In this document: piece by piece, positions 19,461 through 28,314 of the stretch
How the letters are laid out: the number at the start of each line of letters is the position of its first letter
Numbering within the stretch: position 1 is the first letter of the stretch
NCBI RefSeq assembly: GCF_900111585.1
Contig: NZ_FOHI01000001.1
Location: forward strand, 1-64,000
DNA: 64,000 nt
Source: Nitrosospira multiformis
GTDB taxonomy: Bacteria > Pseudomonadota > Gammaproteobacteria > Burkholderiales > Nitrosomonadaceae
Reading direction: 5' to 3'
Made by a program: the position numbers and the translations under genes
The notes under the pieces: model-generated
Told to the model about the DNA's origin: nothing
What the model saw: only the letters and a program-made list of their open reading frames with translations
The model's database searches: none

Positions 19461-20033
19461 TGGAATTCTTTTCCCTGATCCTCAATAGCTACCCTGTTGA
19501 TCGAAGAATTGAACCGGTACAAAGCGCCTGCCTTGATATGCTCCCGCCGCTTCCCGCTTGAGGCGGGTCGACGAGTCGAAGCGCCGGGAGCGGCTCATGA
19601 ACCACCAAACAACTTATCCCGGACTCTCGAAGCAGCTTCGATTCCTAAAGCTTTCCGGGTGTCTCAGACGACGATTACAGACAGAGGTCCTGTGAATCTT
19701 GTAATTCGGGGGGCGTTGATTTCAAAGTAGCACGCCTTCACAAGAGCGTCAAACTCGAACCCAGGCAGAAGAAAGAATTGAATTGGGTTTGTTTCTTTGA
19801 AGGAGGAGTTGATTCACTCAGCAAAACTCGGGGATTCGACCCGTACATCTTCTTTCGGATTGACTTCATGGCAAATCCGGGCAACATAGGTATGATATAT
19901 CCAGCCGCAATTCCCGTTTCCTGTTTACAGGGCCAACAGTACCGAAACAGGCGTAACGCGCGTTGTGGTGAGAAACCCGCGAGTACATGAAATACTCCGC
20001 TTTTTAGCCATTATCATTTGCTCAGGAAAATAA
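19461..20033. other. Gene-free region with an imperfect hairpin
   Basis: CTCCCGCCGCTTC at 19541-19553 and GAAGCGCCGGGAG at 19578-19590 pair with one mismatch, and a small inner stem CCCGC/GCGGG fits inside. The rest shows no coding ORF: short frames near 19497 and 19778 lack ribosome binding sites and known motifs. Promoters of the divergent SDR and methyltransferase genes should lie here but I cannot place them. Confidence 0.4.
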
Positions 20034-21047
20034 ATGACAAACCAGCTTACCCCGGAAAATATTCTTAAAACCGGTATGGCCTTCTGGCCGGCAAAGACCC
20101 TGCTTTCTGCGGTCGAGTTGGATGTGTTCACTCGATTGGCGCAAGGTTCACTGAGTTTGGATGCCCTGGCCGAACAGGCAGGACTGCATCCACGCGGCGC
20201 GCGTGACTTCCTTGATGCCCTTGTAGCGTTAGGCTTTCTGAAACGCGAAGGTGAACGTTACAGCAATACGTCCGAAACCGATCTGTTTCTCGACCGCAAC
20301 AAGCCATCGTACATTGGCGGCATTCTGGAGATGGCGAATCGCCGCCTCTATCCGATCTGGAGCAATCTTACCGAGGCGCTCCAGACTGGCAAACCGCAGA
20401 ACGAAATCAGGACGGGGGAGGCCGATCTCTTCGAGAAGCTTTATGCCGATCCTGTCGGATTGAAAGAATTTCTTGCCGCCATGACTGGAGTGAGCCGCGC
20501 GGCGAACATGACTATTGCACGCGCCTTTCCGTGGCAGGGCTATCATACGTTCGTTGATGTCGGCACGGCACAGGGGGACCTCGCTGTGCAGATTGCTCTT
20601 GCCAATCCTCATTTGCGCGGGATGGGTTACGACCGCCCGGAGGTAGGTCCGATTTTCGAGCAGTACGCTCAAGCTGCGAACGTGGCTGATCGAGTTTCTT
20701 TCGTGCCTGGTAATTTCTTCGAGGAAGACCTGCCTAGGGCAGACGTGGTGCTGATGGGCCATATCCTGCATGACTGGGACCTCTCTACAAAAAAAATGCT
20801 TACCCAGAAGGCATTCGATGCGCTCCCGGCAGGCGGCGCTTTCGTCGTGTATGAGTCTCTCATAGACGATGACCGGTCACTGAACGCGTTCGGCCTGATG
20901 ATGAGCCTGAACATGCTGATAGAAACACCGGGAGGTTTCGATTTCACCGGCGCGGATTGCATGGGATGGATGAAAGAGGCAGGTTTTTCCAATACTCGCG
21001 TGGAACCCCTTGTTGGTGCGGATTCCATGGTGGTCGGCATCAAATAA
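20034..21047 (+). CDS. SAM-dependent O-methyltransferase (family 2 type)
   Basis: The 337-residue protein has an N-terminal winged-helix dimerisation domain (residues 10-95, [20 protein letters not shown] and [18 protein letters not shown]) and a C-terminal Rossmann domain with the SAM motif [15 protein letters not shown] at about 172. The catalytic-type GHILHDW (about 240) and [13 protein letters not shown] are typical of plant-type/acetylserotonin O-methyltransferases. Such enzymes methylate small hydroxylated metabolites; the substrate is unknown. The glycine-rich motif is altered (GTAQGD rather than GGGxG) but usable. The ribosome binding site is AGGAAA before the ATG. Confidence 0.88.
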   Translation: MTNQLTPENILKTGMAFWPAKTLLSAVELDVFTRLAQGSLSLDALAEQAGLHPRGARDFLDALVALGFLKREGERYSNTSETDLFLDRNKPSYIGGILEMANRRLYPIWSNLTEALQTGKPQNEIRTGEADLFEKLYADPVGLKEFLAAMTGVSRAANMTIARAFPWQGYHTFVDVGTAQGDLAVQIALANPHLRGMGYDRPEVGPIFEQYAQAANVADRVSFVPGNFFEEDLPRADVVLMGHILHDWDLSTKKMLTQKAFDALPAGGAFVVYESLIDDDRSLNAFGLMMSLNMLIETPGGFDFTGADCMGWMKEAGFSNTRVEPLVGADSMVVGIK

Positions 21048-21094
21048 ACGTCCTTCCGCCCTCATTCCGCCAGTCTCGCCCATATTCGGAAATC

Positions 21095-21415
21095 ATGAAA
21101 ATCCAGGTCTTTGCACTACTGGCCGTTCCGTTACTCCATGCCTGTGCAGGCACTCCTGAATACACGCAAAGTTCGATGAAATTGAGGGATGGAGCTACCC
21201 ATTATTTCATTAAAACCCGCATGGGACCCTGTGCCAACAGCCGGGATTGGGCAACTCGAACGTTGACGAAGGGCGCCAATGAAATTTGCAAGAATGGCTA
21301 CGTGCTCATTGATCAGCAAACACCCATCATCCTCGACCCGATGCGCGCTCTAGATAAGGATGGGGAGCTTTTGTGGCAAATCAGGTGCAACGATACGGAA
21401 AAGTCTCAATCCTGA
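21095..21415 (+). CDS. Small predicted lipoprotein of unknown function
   Basis: This 106-residue protein has a short signal MKIQVFALLAVPLLHAC, with Cys17 as a probable lipidation site; the lipobox LHAC is acceptable though His at -2 is unusual. Mature features are RMGPCANSRDWATRTLTKGANEICKNGY, with two further cysteines that could form a disulfide. I do not recognise the family. It lies 47 bases after the methyltransferase gene on the same strand and probably shares its message. A longer in-frame reading upstream overlaps the methyltransferase and has no ribosome binding site. Confidence 0.65.
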   Translation: MKIQVFALLAVPLLHACAGTPEYTQSSMKLRDGATHYFIKTRMGPCANSRDWATRTLTKGANEICKNGYVLIDQQTPIILDPMRALDKDGELLWQIRCNDTEKSQS

Positions 21416-21425
21416 CTCTTTTTTC

Positions 21426-22022
21426 CTACTCGGGATTCTCTTCGTCGCCCGTCCAGGCTTTCGTCGGCACAACCTTCCCATGGTTCGCGCGCAGCCCGCG
21501 AAAGAACTCCTCTACAAAGGGAATGACCTCGAACAGTAGCGCAACCGTCATGATGGAAATTATGTAAATTACTGGTAGCTGCTCTTCCTTCCAGGAGAAG
21601 TCGAACCGCGGTGTTTCGGGTCCGAACCCGAAAAGTGCCTGGAATTGCCCCCAGTGACGGGAGATCAAGAGCAGGATTGCCATGAGTGGAATCATCTCCT
21701 GGAAGCTGTGCACGTGCTGCTCAATGGGTGAGACCCTGCGTACCTTTACCGCGTAGCTCACATCCCAAAGCGCGGTGATCTCATGGAGGAAAAAGGCGGC
21801 AATCATGAAGGCGATAATGCCGGCGTTTACCTGAAGGAAGATGGCGGCAAGCAACGGCAGGCCCATCTCGGCGAGCATGATGAGATGGAAGACAGACTCC
21901 TTTGCCCCGCTGGTTGTTTCGATATGAGACACACGATGGCACAGCCAATCCGCGAATCCGGCCGCCAGCCAAAGTGGCAGAATAAAGTACATCAGGATGA
22001 GAACAACAGGATCATTCAGCAT
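21426..22022 (-). CDS. Unknown integral membrane protein
   Basis: The 198-residue protein has about five hydrophobic helices (residues 5-24, 50-66, 68-83, 108-123, 147-165). His residues lie near membrane boundaries: CHRVSHIE (about 28-35), [15 protein letters not shown] and EQHVHSFQE. This spacing recalls di-iron membrane hydroxylases but I cannot support that assignment. The start overlaps the end of the RecQ gene by 11 bases, so the two are translationally coupled. The function is unknown. Confidence 0.7.
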   Translation of the reverse strand: MLNDPVVLILMYFILPLWLAAGFADWLCHRVSHIETTSGAKESVFHLIMLAEMGLPLLAAIFLQVNAGIIAFMIAAFFLHEITALWDVSYAVKVRRVSPIEQHVHSFQEMIPLMAILLLISRHWGQFQALFGFGPETPRFDFSWKEEQLPVIYIISIMTVALLFEVIPFVEEFFRGLRANHGKVVPTKAWTGDEENPE

Positions 22023-23790
22023 GTATCCTCCCCAGGAACTCCTTGCCCTTATTCTCCGATGCTTGCTGGAGGGGCCTTACGTAGTTTTTCATAAAAGTGC
22101 GTGTTTGACTGTCAGGGAAAAGGACTGTCACCATGTCGTAGCGGATGCTCACGACCTTGCCTTTGCCCACTTTCTCGACCTCAACCTCATCCCCCACAGT
22201 CACCTCCTTCTCGGGGGGCGATTTATCGGTGCCAAGGGCCATCTGCCCCGTTTTATCCTGTCTTTGAACAGGGTACGCTGAAAGCTCGTTCTCCGGCGGA
22301 TTGATACAGTTATCGCAGTGGCCGCAATGGTTCCACTCGACTTCCTCGTCAAAGTACTCCAGCAGCACCTTCCAGCGGCAAAAACCGCTCTGGGCATAAA
22401 ATACCATGCGTTCCAGAGCCTCCCGCTCATGCTCCGCTTTCCTGTGCGTATCTTCCGCGAGTCTGGCCAGGTCTTCCGCTTTCACATCCTTTTTGTGCAG
22501 GCGATAGTCCAGCGCCTTGTCCCGCATGAGTATGCCGTGTTCTTCCAACAGTCTAAGCATCACCTGCAGTCTGCGAACCGAAAATTTGTCGATTTTCTCT
22601 TGCAGCTGCTCGACCCTGATTGCCGGCGAGCCGGACGATAAGTCTTGCACCGCTTTGTACACTTCGCGCAAGTCCTCCTGGTCGGGGTGATGCCGCGCCA
22701 GAAAAAATTGCTGAATGCGCTTATCCTGCGCGTCGTAAAGCAGCGTGCATTCGGCCGTTTTGCCGTCCCGGCCGGCGCGGCCCGACTCCTGGTAGTATGC
22801 TTCGAGTGTGCCAGGCATCTGGAAGTGCACCACGAAGCGGATATCGGGTTTGTCGATTCCCATGCCAAAAGCATTCGTTGCAACCATGATCCTGCTTTTG
22901 CCTTCCATGAAGGTTTCCTGGTTTTCTGTACGCGTTTTGCGCGGCAGGCGGCCGTGGTAGAGTGCGATGCCATCAATCGTTCCGGCGAGTGTTGCAGCGA
23001 GCTCTTCCACTGCTTTCACCGTGGCTGTATAAATGATTCCGCTTCCCTGGCTTTTCTGAATCAAATCTTGCAGCTTCTCCAGCTTTTCTTCCGGATTCGT
23101 AACCTGTACGACTGAATAATTCAGGTTGGGCCGGTAGATGCCGGTGTTGACCACATGTATGGAATTACGCCCGAGTTGTTGCGCAATATCCTCGATGACC
23201 TCAGGTGTAGCAGTGGCTGTCAGCGCGAGTACCGTTGGCTTTCCCAATGCCTTGATCGCGTCTCCCAGTCCCAGATAAGCCGGACGGAAGTCGTGCCCCC
23301 ATTGGGAAATACAGTGCGCCTCATCAATGACGAATAGATTTATCGGGATGGCCTGCAGCTCGGCGATGAAATCCGGATGGGACACCCGTTCAGGCGTCAC
23401 AAATACGACATCGCTATCTGCATTGCGAATATTCTCCAGCGCTTCCGACTCCTGTTCTGCATTCAGCATGCTGTTGACTTGTGCCGCGTCAACCCCGATC
23501 TCTTCAAGCTTCTCGGCCTGGTCTTTCATCAGTGAAATCAGGGGGGAAACGACAATCGCCGTGCCCGGCAGATTGAGTGCAGGCAACTGGTAACACAGGG
23601 ACTTACCGCCCCCGGTGGGCATCACGGCAAGCGTGTCCCGCCCGTTCAAGACACTTTCGATGACCTCTCTCTGGCCGGGACGCAGGTGTGCTAGGCCAAA
23701 TATCTGATGCAGGCTTTCCTCCAGATCATCCTGATCCGGTCCCTCCTTATCAGCATCAGGACTTTCCATATCGTGAATTTTGGTTGTCAT
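22012..23790 (-). CDS. recQ: RecQ-family ATP-dependent DNA helicase
   Basis: The 592-residue helicase has motif 0 [14 protein letters not shown], Walker [17 protein letters not shown] (about 57-72), DEAH box [17 protein letters not shown], and helicase-C motifs [24 protein letters not shown] and [12 protein letters not shown]. The RecQ zinc-binding motif runs FCRW...HCGHCDNC (about 490-520). It unwinds DNA 3'-5' for recombination and repair. The usual C-terminal HRDC domain is missing. Instead, residues 535-580 resemble a small SH3-like barrel ([29 protein letters not shown]). It overlaps the downstream membrane protein gene. Confidence 0.92.
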   Translation of the reverse strand: MTTKIHDMESPDADKEGPDQDDLEESLHQIFGLAHLRPGQREVIESVLNGRDTLAVMPTGGGKSLCYQLPALNLPGTAIVVSPLISLMKDQAEKLEEIGVDAAQVNSMLNAEQESEALENIRNADSDVVFVTPERVSHPDFIAELQAIPINLFVIDEAHCISQWGHDFRPAYLGLGDAIKALGKPTVLALTATATPEVIEDIAQQLGRNSIHVVNTGIYRPNLNYSVVQVTNPEEKLEKLQDLIQKSQGSGIIYTATVKAVEELAATLAGTIDGIALYHGRLPRKTRTENQETFMEGKSRIMVATNAFGMGIDKPDIRFVVHFQMPGTLEAYYQESGRAGRDGKTAECTLLYDAQDKRIQQFFLARHHPDQEDLREVYKAVQDLSSGSPAIRVEQLQEKIDKFSVRRLQVMLRLLEEHGILMRDKALDYRLHKKDVKAEDLARLAEDTHRKAEHEREALERMVFYAQSGFCRWKVLLEYFDEEVEWNHCGHCDNCINPPENELSAYPVQRQDKTGQMALGTDKSPPEKEVTVGDEVEVEKVGKGKVVSIRYDMVTVLFPDSQTRTFMKNYVRPLQQASENKGKEFLGRIHAE

Positions 23791-24048
23791 TGCTCTGTTC
23801 GCATTTTCTTCCGGTTGAACTCAGTTGCTGCGCTTTATGCATCTGCAGATGATGAAGAAAAATGGGGAGTGGTTCCGTGCGGCGCCTAATATATAATCTC
23901 AGCGATGTGCTTTTAATAATGATATGGATGCCCGCTTCGCTTATTTACCGGAAGCTGGGCAGACAATTGTTTGATCCCCGGCTCCTTCCAGCTCTATTCA
24001 GGTTTATCGCGAGCCAAAACCCAAATCCAGCATTGCGGGACTCTCGAT

Positions 24049-25878
24049 ATGAAACGCTATACCATCGAACAATTCATGGCGACGACCTCAATAATGGGGG
24101 CGTCGTTCAGCGCGGATGAGGAGCGCATCCTGTTCAGCAGTAATGAATCGGGTATTTTCAATGCCTACACGCTGCCAGTGACGGGTGGTACGGCAGAGCC
24201 GTTGACCTGCTCCCCCATCGATACCACGTTTTCGGTCAGCTTCTTTCCGCACGATGATCGGGTACTGATTACACGGGATTATCATGGCGATGAAAATTAT
24301 CATTTGTTCCTGCTCGCTCCCGACGGCGAGGAAGAAGATCTGACTCCGGGAGAAAAGCTCAAGGCGCAATTCATGGGCTGGAGCCCCGATGGACATGCTT
24401 TTTACGTCGCTACCAACGAGCGCGATGCCAGATTCTTCGATGTATACCGTTATGATGCCGAGACTTTTGCGCGAACCTTGCTGTACAAGAATCACCAGGG
24501 GTTCGATCTTGGCCCCATCAGCCGCGATGAGCGCTGGATTGCGCTGAACCGGTCGCATACTGCATCCGACAGTGACATTTACCTGCTCGATGTCGAAAAA
24601 CAGGAAGTAAGGCATCTCACGCCGCACGAAGGCTCCATCAGTTTCCATGCTGAGACCTTCGATTCCGCTTCGCGCAAGCTCTTCTTTCTTACCACAGAGG
24701 GAAGCGAATTCAAGCATTTGCGTACCTATGATCTCACCTCAGGGGTCGTCTGCGACCACGAGAGCGCTGAGTGGGACGTGATGTACACCTATTTTTCATA
24801 CGATGGCCGATTCCGGGTAACTGGCATCAACGCAGATGGAAGTATCGTCGTTCGTGTTGCCGAAATTGAAGATGGAGAGAGGGAGAAACCTGTAAAACTG
24901 CCGGCGCTGCCCCAAGGAGAAATCCGCGGTGTGGTCTTTTCGCAGAGCAGCACGCGTATGGCCTTCTACGTAAATGGCGATCGCTCTCCCGATAATCTGT
25001 TCGTGCACGATTTCAATACCGGGCAGTTCTGTCAGCTCACGCAGAGCCTGAACAAGGAGATCGATCCATCAGATCTGGTGGAGGCGGAAGTGGTGCGGTT
25101 CCGCTCCTTCGATGGAATGATGATTCCCTCCATCTATTACAAGCCCCATGAAGCATCGGGCACCAGCAAGGTGCCTGCGATCGTGTACGTTCATGGAGGA
25201 CCCGGCGGACAGACCATGCGGGGTTATAGCGCCCAGATTCAGTACCTCGTGAACCACGGATATGCTGTGCTGGGCATCAATAACCGGGGCAGCTCCGGCT
25301 ACGGTAAAACCTTCTTTACCGCGGCCAACCGCAAGCACGGACGGGAGCCCTTGTGGGATTGTGTGGAAGCGAAGACCTTTCTGGCCAGCCTCGGTTACAT
25401 CGACCGTGAGCGCATCGGTATCATGGGCGCGAGCTATGGCGGTTACATGACACTTGCAGCCCTCGCGTTCCGGCCTGAAGCTTTCAAGGTAGGGGTGGAC
25501 ATTTTCGGCGTCAGCAACTGGCTGCGTACCCTGGAGAGCATTCCTGTTTACTGGGAGTCCGTCCGCAAAGCCATTTATGATGAAATTGGAGATCCGGTGG
25601 CGGACATCGATTTTCTTGTTGCGACTTCCCCCCTGTTCCACGCCAGGGAAATACGAAAGCCTTTATTGGTCATTCAGGGAGCCAATGATCCACGTGTGGT
25701 CAAGGCCGAGAGCGATGAAATGGTGGAGGCGGTCAGAAAGCATGGTATTCCGGTGGAGTATATTGTTTTCCCTGATGAAGGCCATAGTTTTACCAAGAAA
25801 AAGAACCAGATCGAGGCCAATCGCCGAATACTGGAGTTTCTGGACAAGTATCTGAAAGGTGATGGAACAAGACTGTAA
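24049..25878 (+). CDS. S9 family peptidase (prolyl oligopeptidase / acylaminoacyl-peptidase type)
   Basis: The 609-residue protein has an N-terminal beta-propeller (about 15-340, repeated SPDG-like and DIYLLD blades) and a C-terminal alpha/beta-hydrolase domain. GIMGASYGGYMTLAA carries the nucleophile Ser (about 462), VIQGANDPRV the Asp (about 547) and FPDEGHSF the His (about 579), so the triad is complete. HGGPGGQTMRGY is the oxyanion region. It hydrolyses short peptides. No signal peptide from ATG 24049, so probably cytoplasmic. A 26-codon upstream extension lacks a ribosome binding site. The gene ends in a hairpin. Confidence 0.93.
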   Translation: MKRYTIEQFMATTSIMGASFSADEERILFSSNESGIFNAYTLPVTGGTAEPLTCSPIDTTFSVSFFPHDDRVLITRDYHGDENYHLFLLAPDGEEEDLTPGEKLKAQFMGWSPDGHAFYVATNERDARFFDVYRYDAETFARTLLYKNHQGFDLGPISRDERWIALNRSHTASDSDIYLLDVEKQEVRHLTPHEGSISFHAETFDSASRKLFFLTTEGSEFKHLRTYDLTSGVVCDHESAEWDVMYTYFSYDGRFRVTGINADGSIVVRVAEIEDGEREKPVKLPALPQGEIRGVVFSQSSTRMAFYVNGDRSPDNLFVHDFNTGQFCQLTQSLNKEIDPSDLVEAEVVRFRSFDGMMIPSIYYKPHEASGTSKVPAIVYVHGGPGGQTMRGYSAQIQYLVNHGYAVLGINNRGSSGYGKTFFTAANRKHGREPLWDCVEAKTFLASLGYIDRERIGIMGASYGGYMTLAALAFRPEAFKVGVDIFGVSNWLRTLESIPVYWESVRKAIYDEIGDPVADIDFLVATSPLFHAREIRKPLLVIQGANDPRVVKAESDEMVEAVRKHGIPVEYIVFPDEGHSFTKKKNQIEANRRILEFLDKYLKGDGTRL

Positions 25879-25880
25879 GC

Positions 25881-25917
25881 CGGCTGGAAAAGTAGGACAA
25901 CGTCCTTCCTCCAGCCG
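25881..25917 (+). terminator. Compound hairpin after the S9 peptidase gene
   Basis: CGGCTGGA (25881-25888) pairs with TCCAGCCG (25910-25917), with an inner AGGAC/GTCCT stem around loop AAC. It starts two bases past the stop codon and lies between convergent genes. No T-tract follows. Confidence 0.5.
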
Positions 25918-26015
25918 TCCGGTATCACCGGTGTAGGGCGGGCTGGGTCCGCTGCTTGCTCCCACCGTAATGTAGTACATGGGATAGAGAATAGCTTCGC
26001 CCGTCAGGACGATCT

Positions 26016-26879
26016 TCATCGCCGTCGCGGGGCAGCCTCCTCTCCAAAAAACTCGCGTATCAGGAAATCCTCCAGACCCTTGCTGTCTTCCGGCCGGGCG
26101 GAGAGGACGACCACCCGGTCGAGGCGATAGGATTCCCAGTTGAAATCCCCTTTGTGGTATTGCCGAATCAACTCGATCATTTTTTGAACGATGGCCCGTT
26201 GAATATCGCCACCGGGCCCGGCATCGACTTCCACCAACTCCCGGCGGGGAACGCTGCTATCCTTCTTCCAGGCACGAAACAGAAACTGTGCCGTTCGCGG
26301 CCCCATCCTGATGATCTGGAATATCCCGCTTGCGCCAGGCTCCTTGAGGTTGCGCATCACGTTAGCCATGCGCAGTTCTTCTTCGGAAGGCTCGCGCTCG
26401 ACCGCCTCAGGTTCAGCGGGTTCATCCTCGAAAATTCCGCCTGCCCGCCGCCGCTCCCGCGCCTCATTCATATATGCCAGCAGGTCTTTTGGGCGTTCAG
26501 TCTCTGGAGAAGCCTGTGGAACAGTTTTCTGAACCGGCGTGCGCTCCTTGCTGCCCTCACGGTTTTCCATTGCTTTTTCCCGTTTGGGTTTCAGCGGCTT
26601 GGTTCCTCCTTCTCCCAGCCGCGGTTGAGGCCGAGGCTTAGGAGGAGGTTTGGGCGCAGGAGGGGCCTTGGGACTGGGTGGCGCAGCCGGCGCCACCTTC
26701 TGTTCGGGTATTTCTTCAGCCAGTTCCACGAAGCTGGCCTCGATTGCTGGAGGCCCCTTGATCTCCACCTCGGGCGCGGTGAGAAAGAACCCGAACGCCC
26801 AGATGATGATCACCCAGAGGACAGACGCCAGCGGCAGGGGCCACCAGATGCGGATTTCCCTCGATCCGGACTTGAGCAT
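26016..26879 (-). CDS. TonB-like energy-transducing protein with atypical C-terminus
   Basis: The 287-residue protein has one N-terminal membrane helix (about 13-34), a Pro/Lys-rich linker (60-130, many PAPPSPKAPPAPKPPPKP-like repeats) and a C-terminal periplasmic domain (about 175-285). That layout plus the exbD and exbB genes directly upstream identifies a TonB-type protein. The C-terminal domain, however, shows no YP motif or other TonB-box-binding signature I recognise (GIFQIIRMGPRTAQFLFRAW, YRLDRVVVLSARPEDSKG). It may be a divergent TonB or a different partner of an ExbB/ExbD motor. No TonB-dependent receptor lies nearby. Confidence 0.75.
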   Translation of the reverse strand: MLKSGSREIRIWWPLPLASVLWVIIIWAFGFFLTAPEVEIKGPPAIEASFVELAEEIPEQKVAPAAPPSPKAPPAPKPPPKPRPQPRLGEGGTKPLKPKREKAMENREGSKERTPVQKTVPQASPETERPKDLLAYMNEARERRRAGGIFEDEPAEPEAVEREPSEEELRMANVMRNLKEPGASGIFQIIRMGPRTAQFLFRAWKKDSSVPRRELVEVDAGPGGDIQRAIVQKMIELIRQYHKGDFNWESYRLDRVVVLSARPEDSKGLEDFLIREFFGEEAAPRRR

Positions 26880-26889
26880 GTGTTCGGAA

Positions 26890-27291
26890 TTACTCGTGTT
26901 TGACGGCGATCAAAAAGTGCTGTGCGCCCGCACTACGAGCACGCAGCATCGCCTGCACGACAATCCCTTGCGGTGCGTCGCTGTCTGCCGATACCACCAC
27001 TTTCTGTTCGGAATCGCGCAGCAGTGGTTTGAGAGTGTCACCCAGGGTCTCCAGGGTCACGGGCGTGCGGTTAACAAAGATTTTACTGTCACTCGTCAAG
27101 GTCAATGTAACTGGCGTTTTGGCGGTGAGTTTCTCGGCCTCGCCTTGCGGCAGATTCACCTGCAGCGAATCGAGATTCTGCATCGATAATGACGATAGCA
27201 TGAATGTGGCAAGCAGGAAAAACATCACGTCGATCATTGGGATGATTTCGATGCGCCCCCTGCGGTATTCCCTGGGTTTACGCCGCTTCAT
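26890..27291 (-). CDS. ExbD/TolR family protein
   Basis: The 133-residue protein has the ExbD layout: short basic N-terminus, one membrane helix with the proton-channel Asp (IIPMIDVMFFLLATFML, Asp about 21), and a periplasmic domain ending IVVQAMLRARSAGAQHFLIAVKHE. With ExbB it forms the proton-driven motor for the TonB-like partner. ATG 27291 starts MKRRKPREYRRGRIEI, the normal charged N-terminus; the 39-codon upstream extension in this frame overlaps exbB and is rejected. It overlaps exbB by 14 bases. Confidence 0.92.
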   Translation of the reverse strand: MKRRKPREYRRGRIEIIPMIDVMFFLLATFMLSSLSMQNLDSLQVNLPQGEAEKLTAKTPVTLTLTSDSKIFVNRTPVTLETLGDTLKPLLRDSEQKVVVSADSDAPQGIVVQAMLRARSAGAQHFLIAVKHE

Positions 27292-27925
27292 GACCGCTCT
27301 CCTCCTGATCCAGGCGAATATGATCGATGAGGCGCGTGCCCAGTCGTTCCATCTCATCCATCGTTTGGGATTGAAGGCGAGAGAAGTAATTGAAGCCGAA
27401 GAGTGCAATCAGCGCAATCAGGAGGCCAACGACGGTGGCGATAAGCGCTTCGGCTACTCCTCCCGTCACAGCCGTGGGGTTGACTACCCCTTCGCCACCG
27501 ATGACCTGGAAAGCGCGCATCATGCCGATAACGGTTCCGACAAGCCCGAGCAGAGGCGCTGCGGTGACGATCGTTTCCAATACCCACAACCGGCGTCCCA
27601 GCGATGTCTCGATTAACTGGGCTTCGTCTGCCGCGCGCGACTCCGTCCACCAGGACGGATGGTGTCTGTTACTGATCACAACCTCGAAGAAGCGCTTGTA
27701 GTAGTGGCCATCATCCAATCCGGAGAGTATTTTTTCCAGATCGGCCCATGCAAAGCCGTAAGTCTCAACCAGATTCAGCAGGTCGTGAGACAGGCGGGCA
27801 AACTTCCAATAGATGAACGCCTTTTCAAGCATGATCGCCAATGCGATCACCGCCAGCAATGACAGCGGCACAACGGTAAAGCCGCCGAGTTTCAGCGCGG
27901 TCCAGGTTGCATTCAGTTCCTGCAT
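27278..27925 (-). CDS. ExbB/TolQ/MotA proton channel family protein
   Basis: The 215-residue protein has three membrane segments (about 15-37, 118-140, 160-182) and the family signature LETIVTAAPLLGLVGTVIGMMRAF, then ALIATVVGLLIALIALFGFNYF. A ribosome binding site GGAG lies seven bases before the ATG. It is the first gene of a three-gene minus-strand operon (exbB-like, exbD-like, tonB-like). The motor is intact, but its client transport system is not visible in the window. Confidence 0.92.
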   Translation of the reverse strand: MQELNATWTALKLGGFTVVPLSLLAVIALAIMLEKAFIYWKFARLSHDLLNLVETYGFAWADLEKILSGLDDGHYYKRFFEVVISNRHHPSWWTESRAADEAQLIETSLGRRLWVLETIVTAAPLLGLVGTVIGMMRAFQVIGGEGVVNPTAVTGGVAEALIATVVGLLIALIALFGFNYFSRLQSQTMDEMERLGTRLIDHIRLDQEESGHEAA

Positions 27926-28314
27926 GTTTATCTCCGAGCGGGGACGATAAGTCCCATGTTGATTAAATTGTCGACAACTGTCTCTTCAGGCCTTGCAATT
28001 TCCTGCAGCTGGGGAGGACGCTCTCCATCCACCAGGTGCATGTTTATGATGCGGTGAGAGCGGTGGGGCGCGGTGCAAGAAGACGCGCTTTCCTTTTCCA
28101 CGAATAGGGGAAATTTACAGATCAGGCTGCTTCCATTCTGTCGCTTTCGGTCTGTGGAAAGTTTCGATCAAACACTCCAGCCTAATTTTCATCCTGCCAC
28201 CCTGTAAAATCTTACAGCTATTCATCCGGCCCGTTTTAGGGTTTCATAGCTCTGTTTTTTCCGAGTTTTTCCGAGTCGAATCGTTCTTGCAAAAGAGCAT
28301 CAGGTTTTTCCGTA
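27926..28314. other. Divergent spacer between the exbB-like and histidine kinase genes
   Basis: No gene is supported. An inverted repeat CTGTAA/TTACAG (28202-28217, 4-base centre) and a 10-base tandem repeat TTTTTCCGAG at 28256-28265 and 28266-28275 sit upstream of the kinase and could be regulator sites. I see no clear Fur box. Confidence 0.35.

Noticed and set aside
19778-19990. 70-codon ORF upstream of the methyltransferase
   Set aside because: Starts without a ribosome binding site and has no similarity to anything I know.
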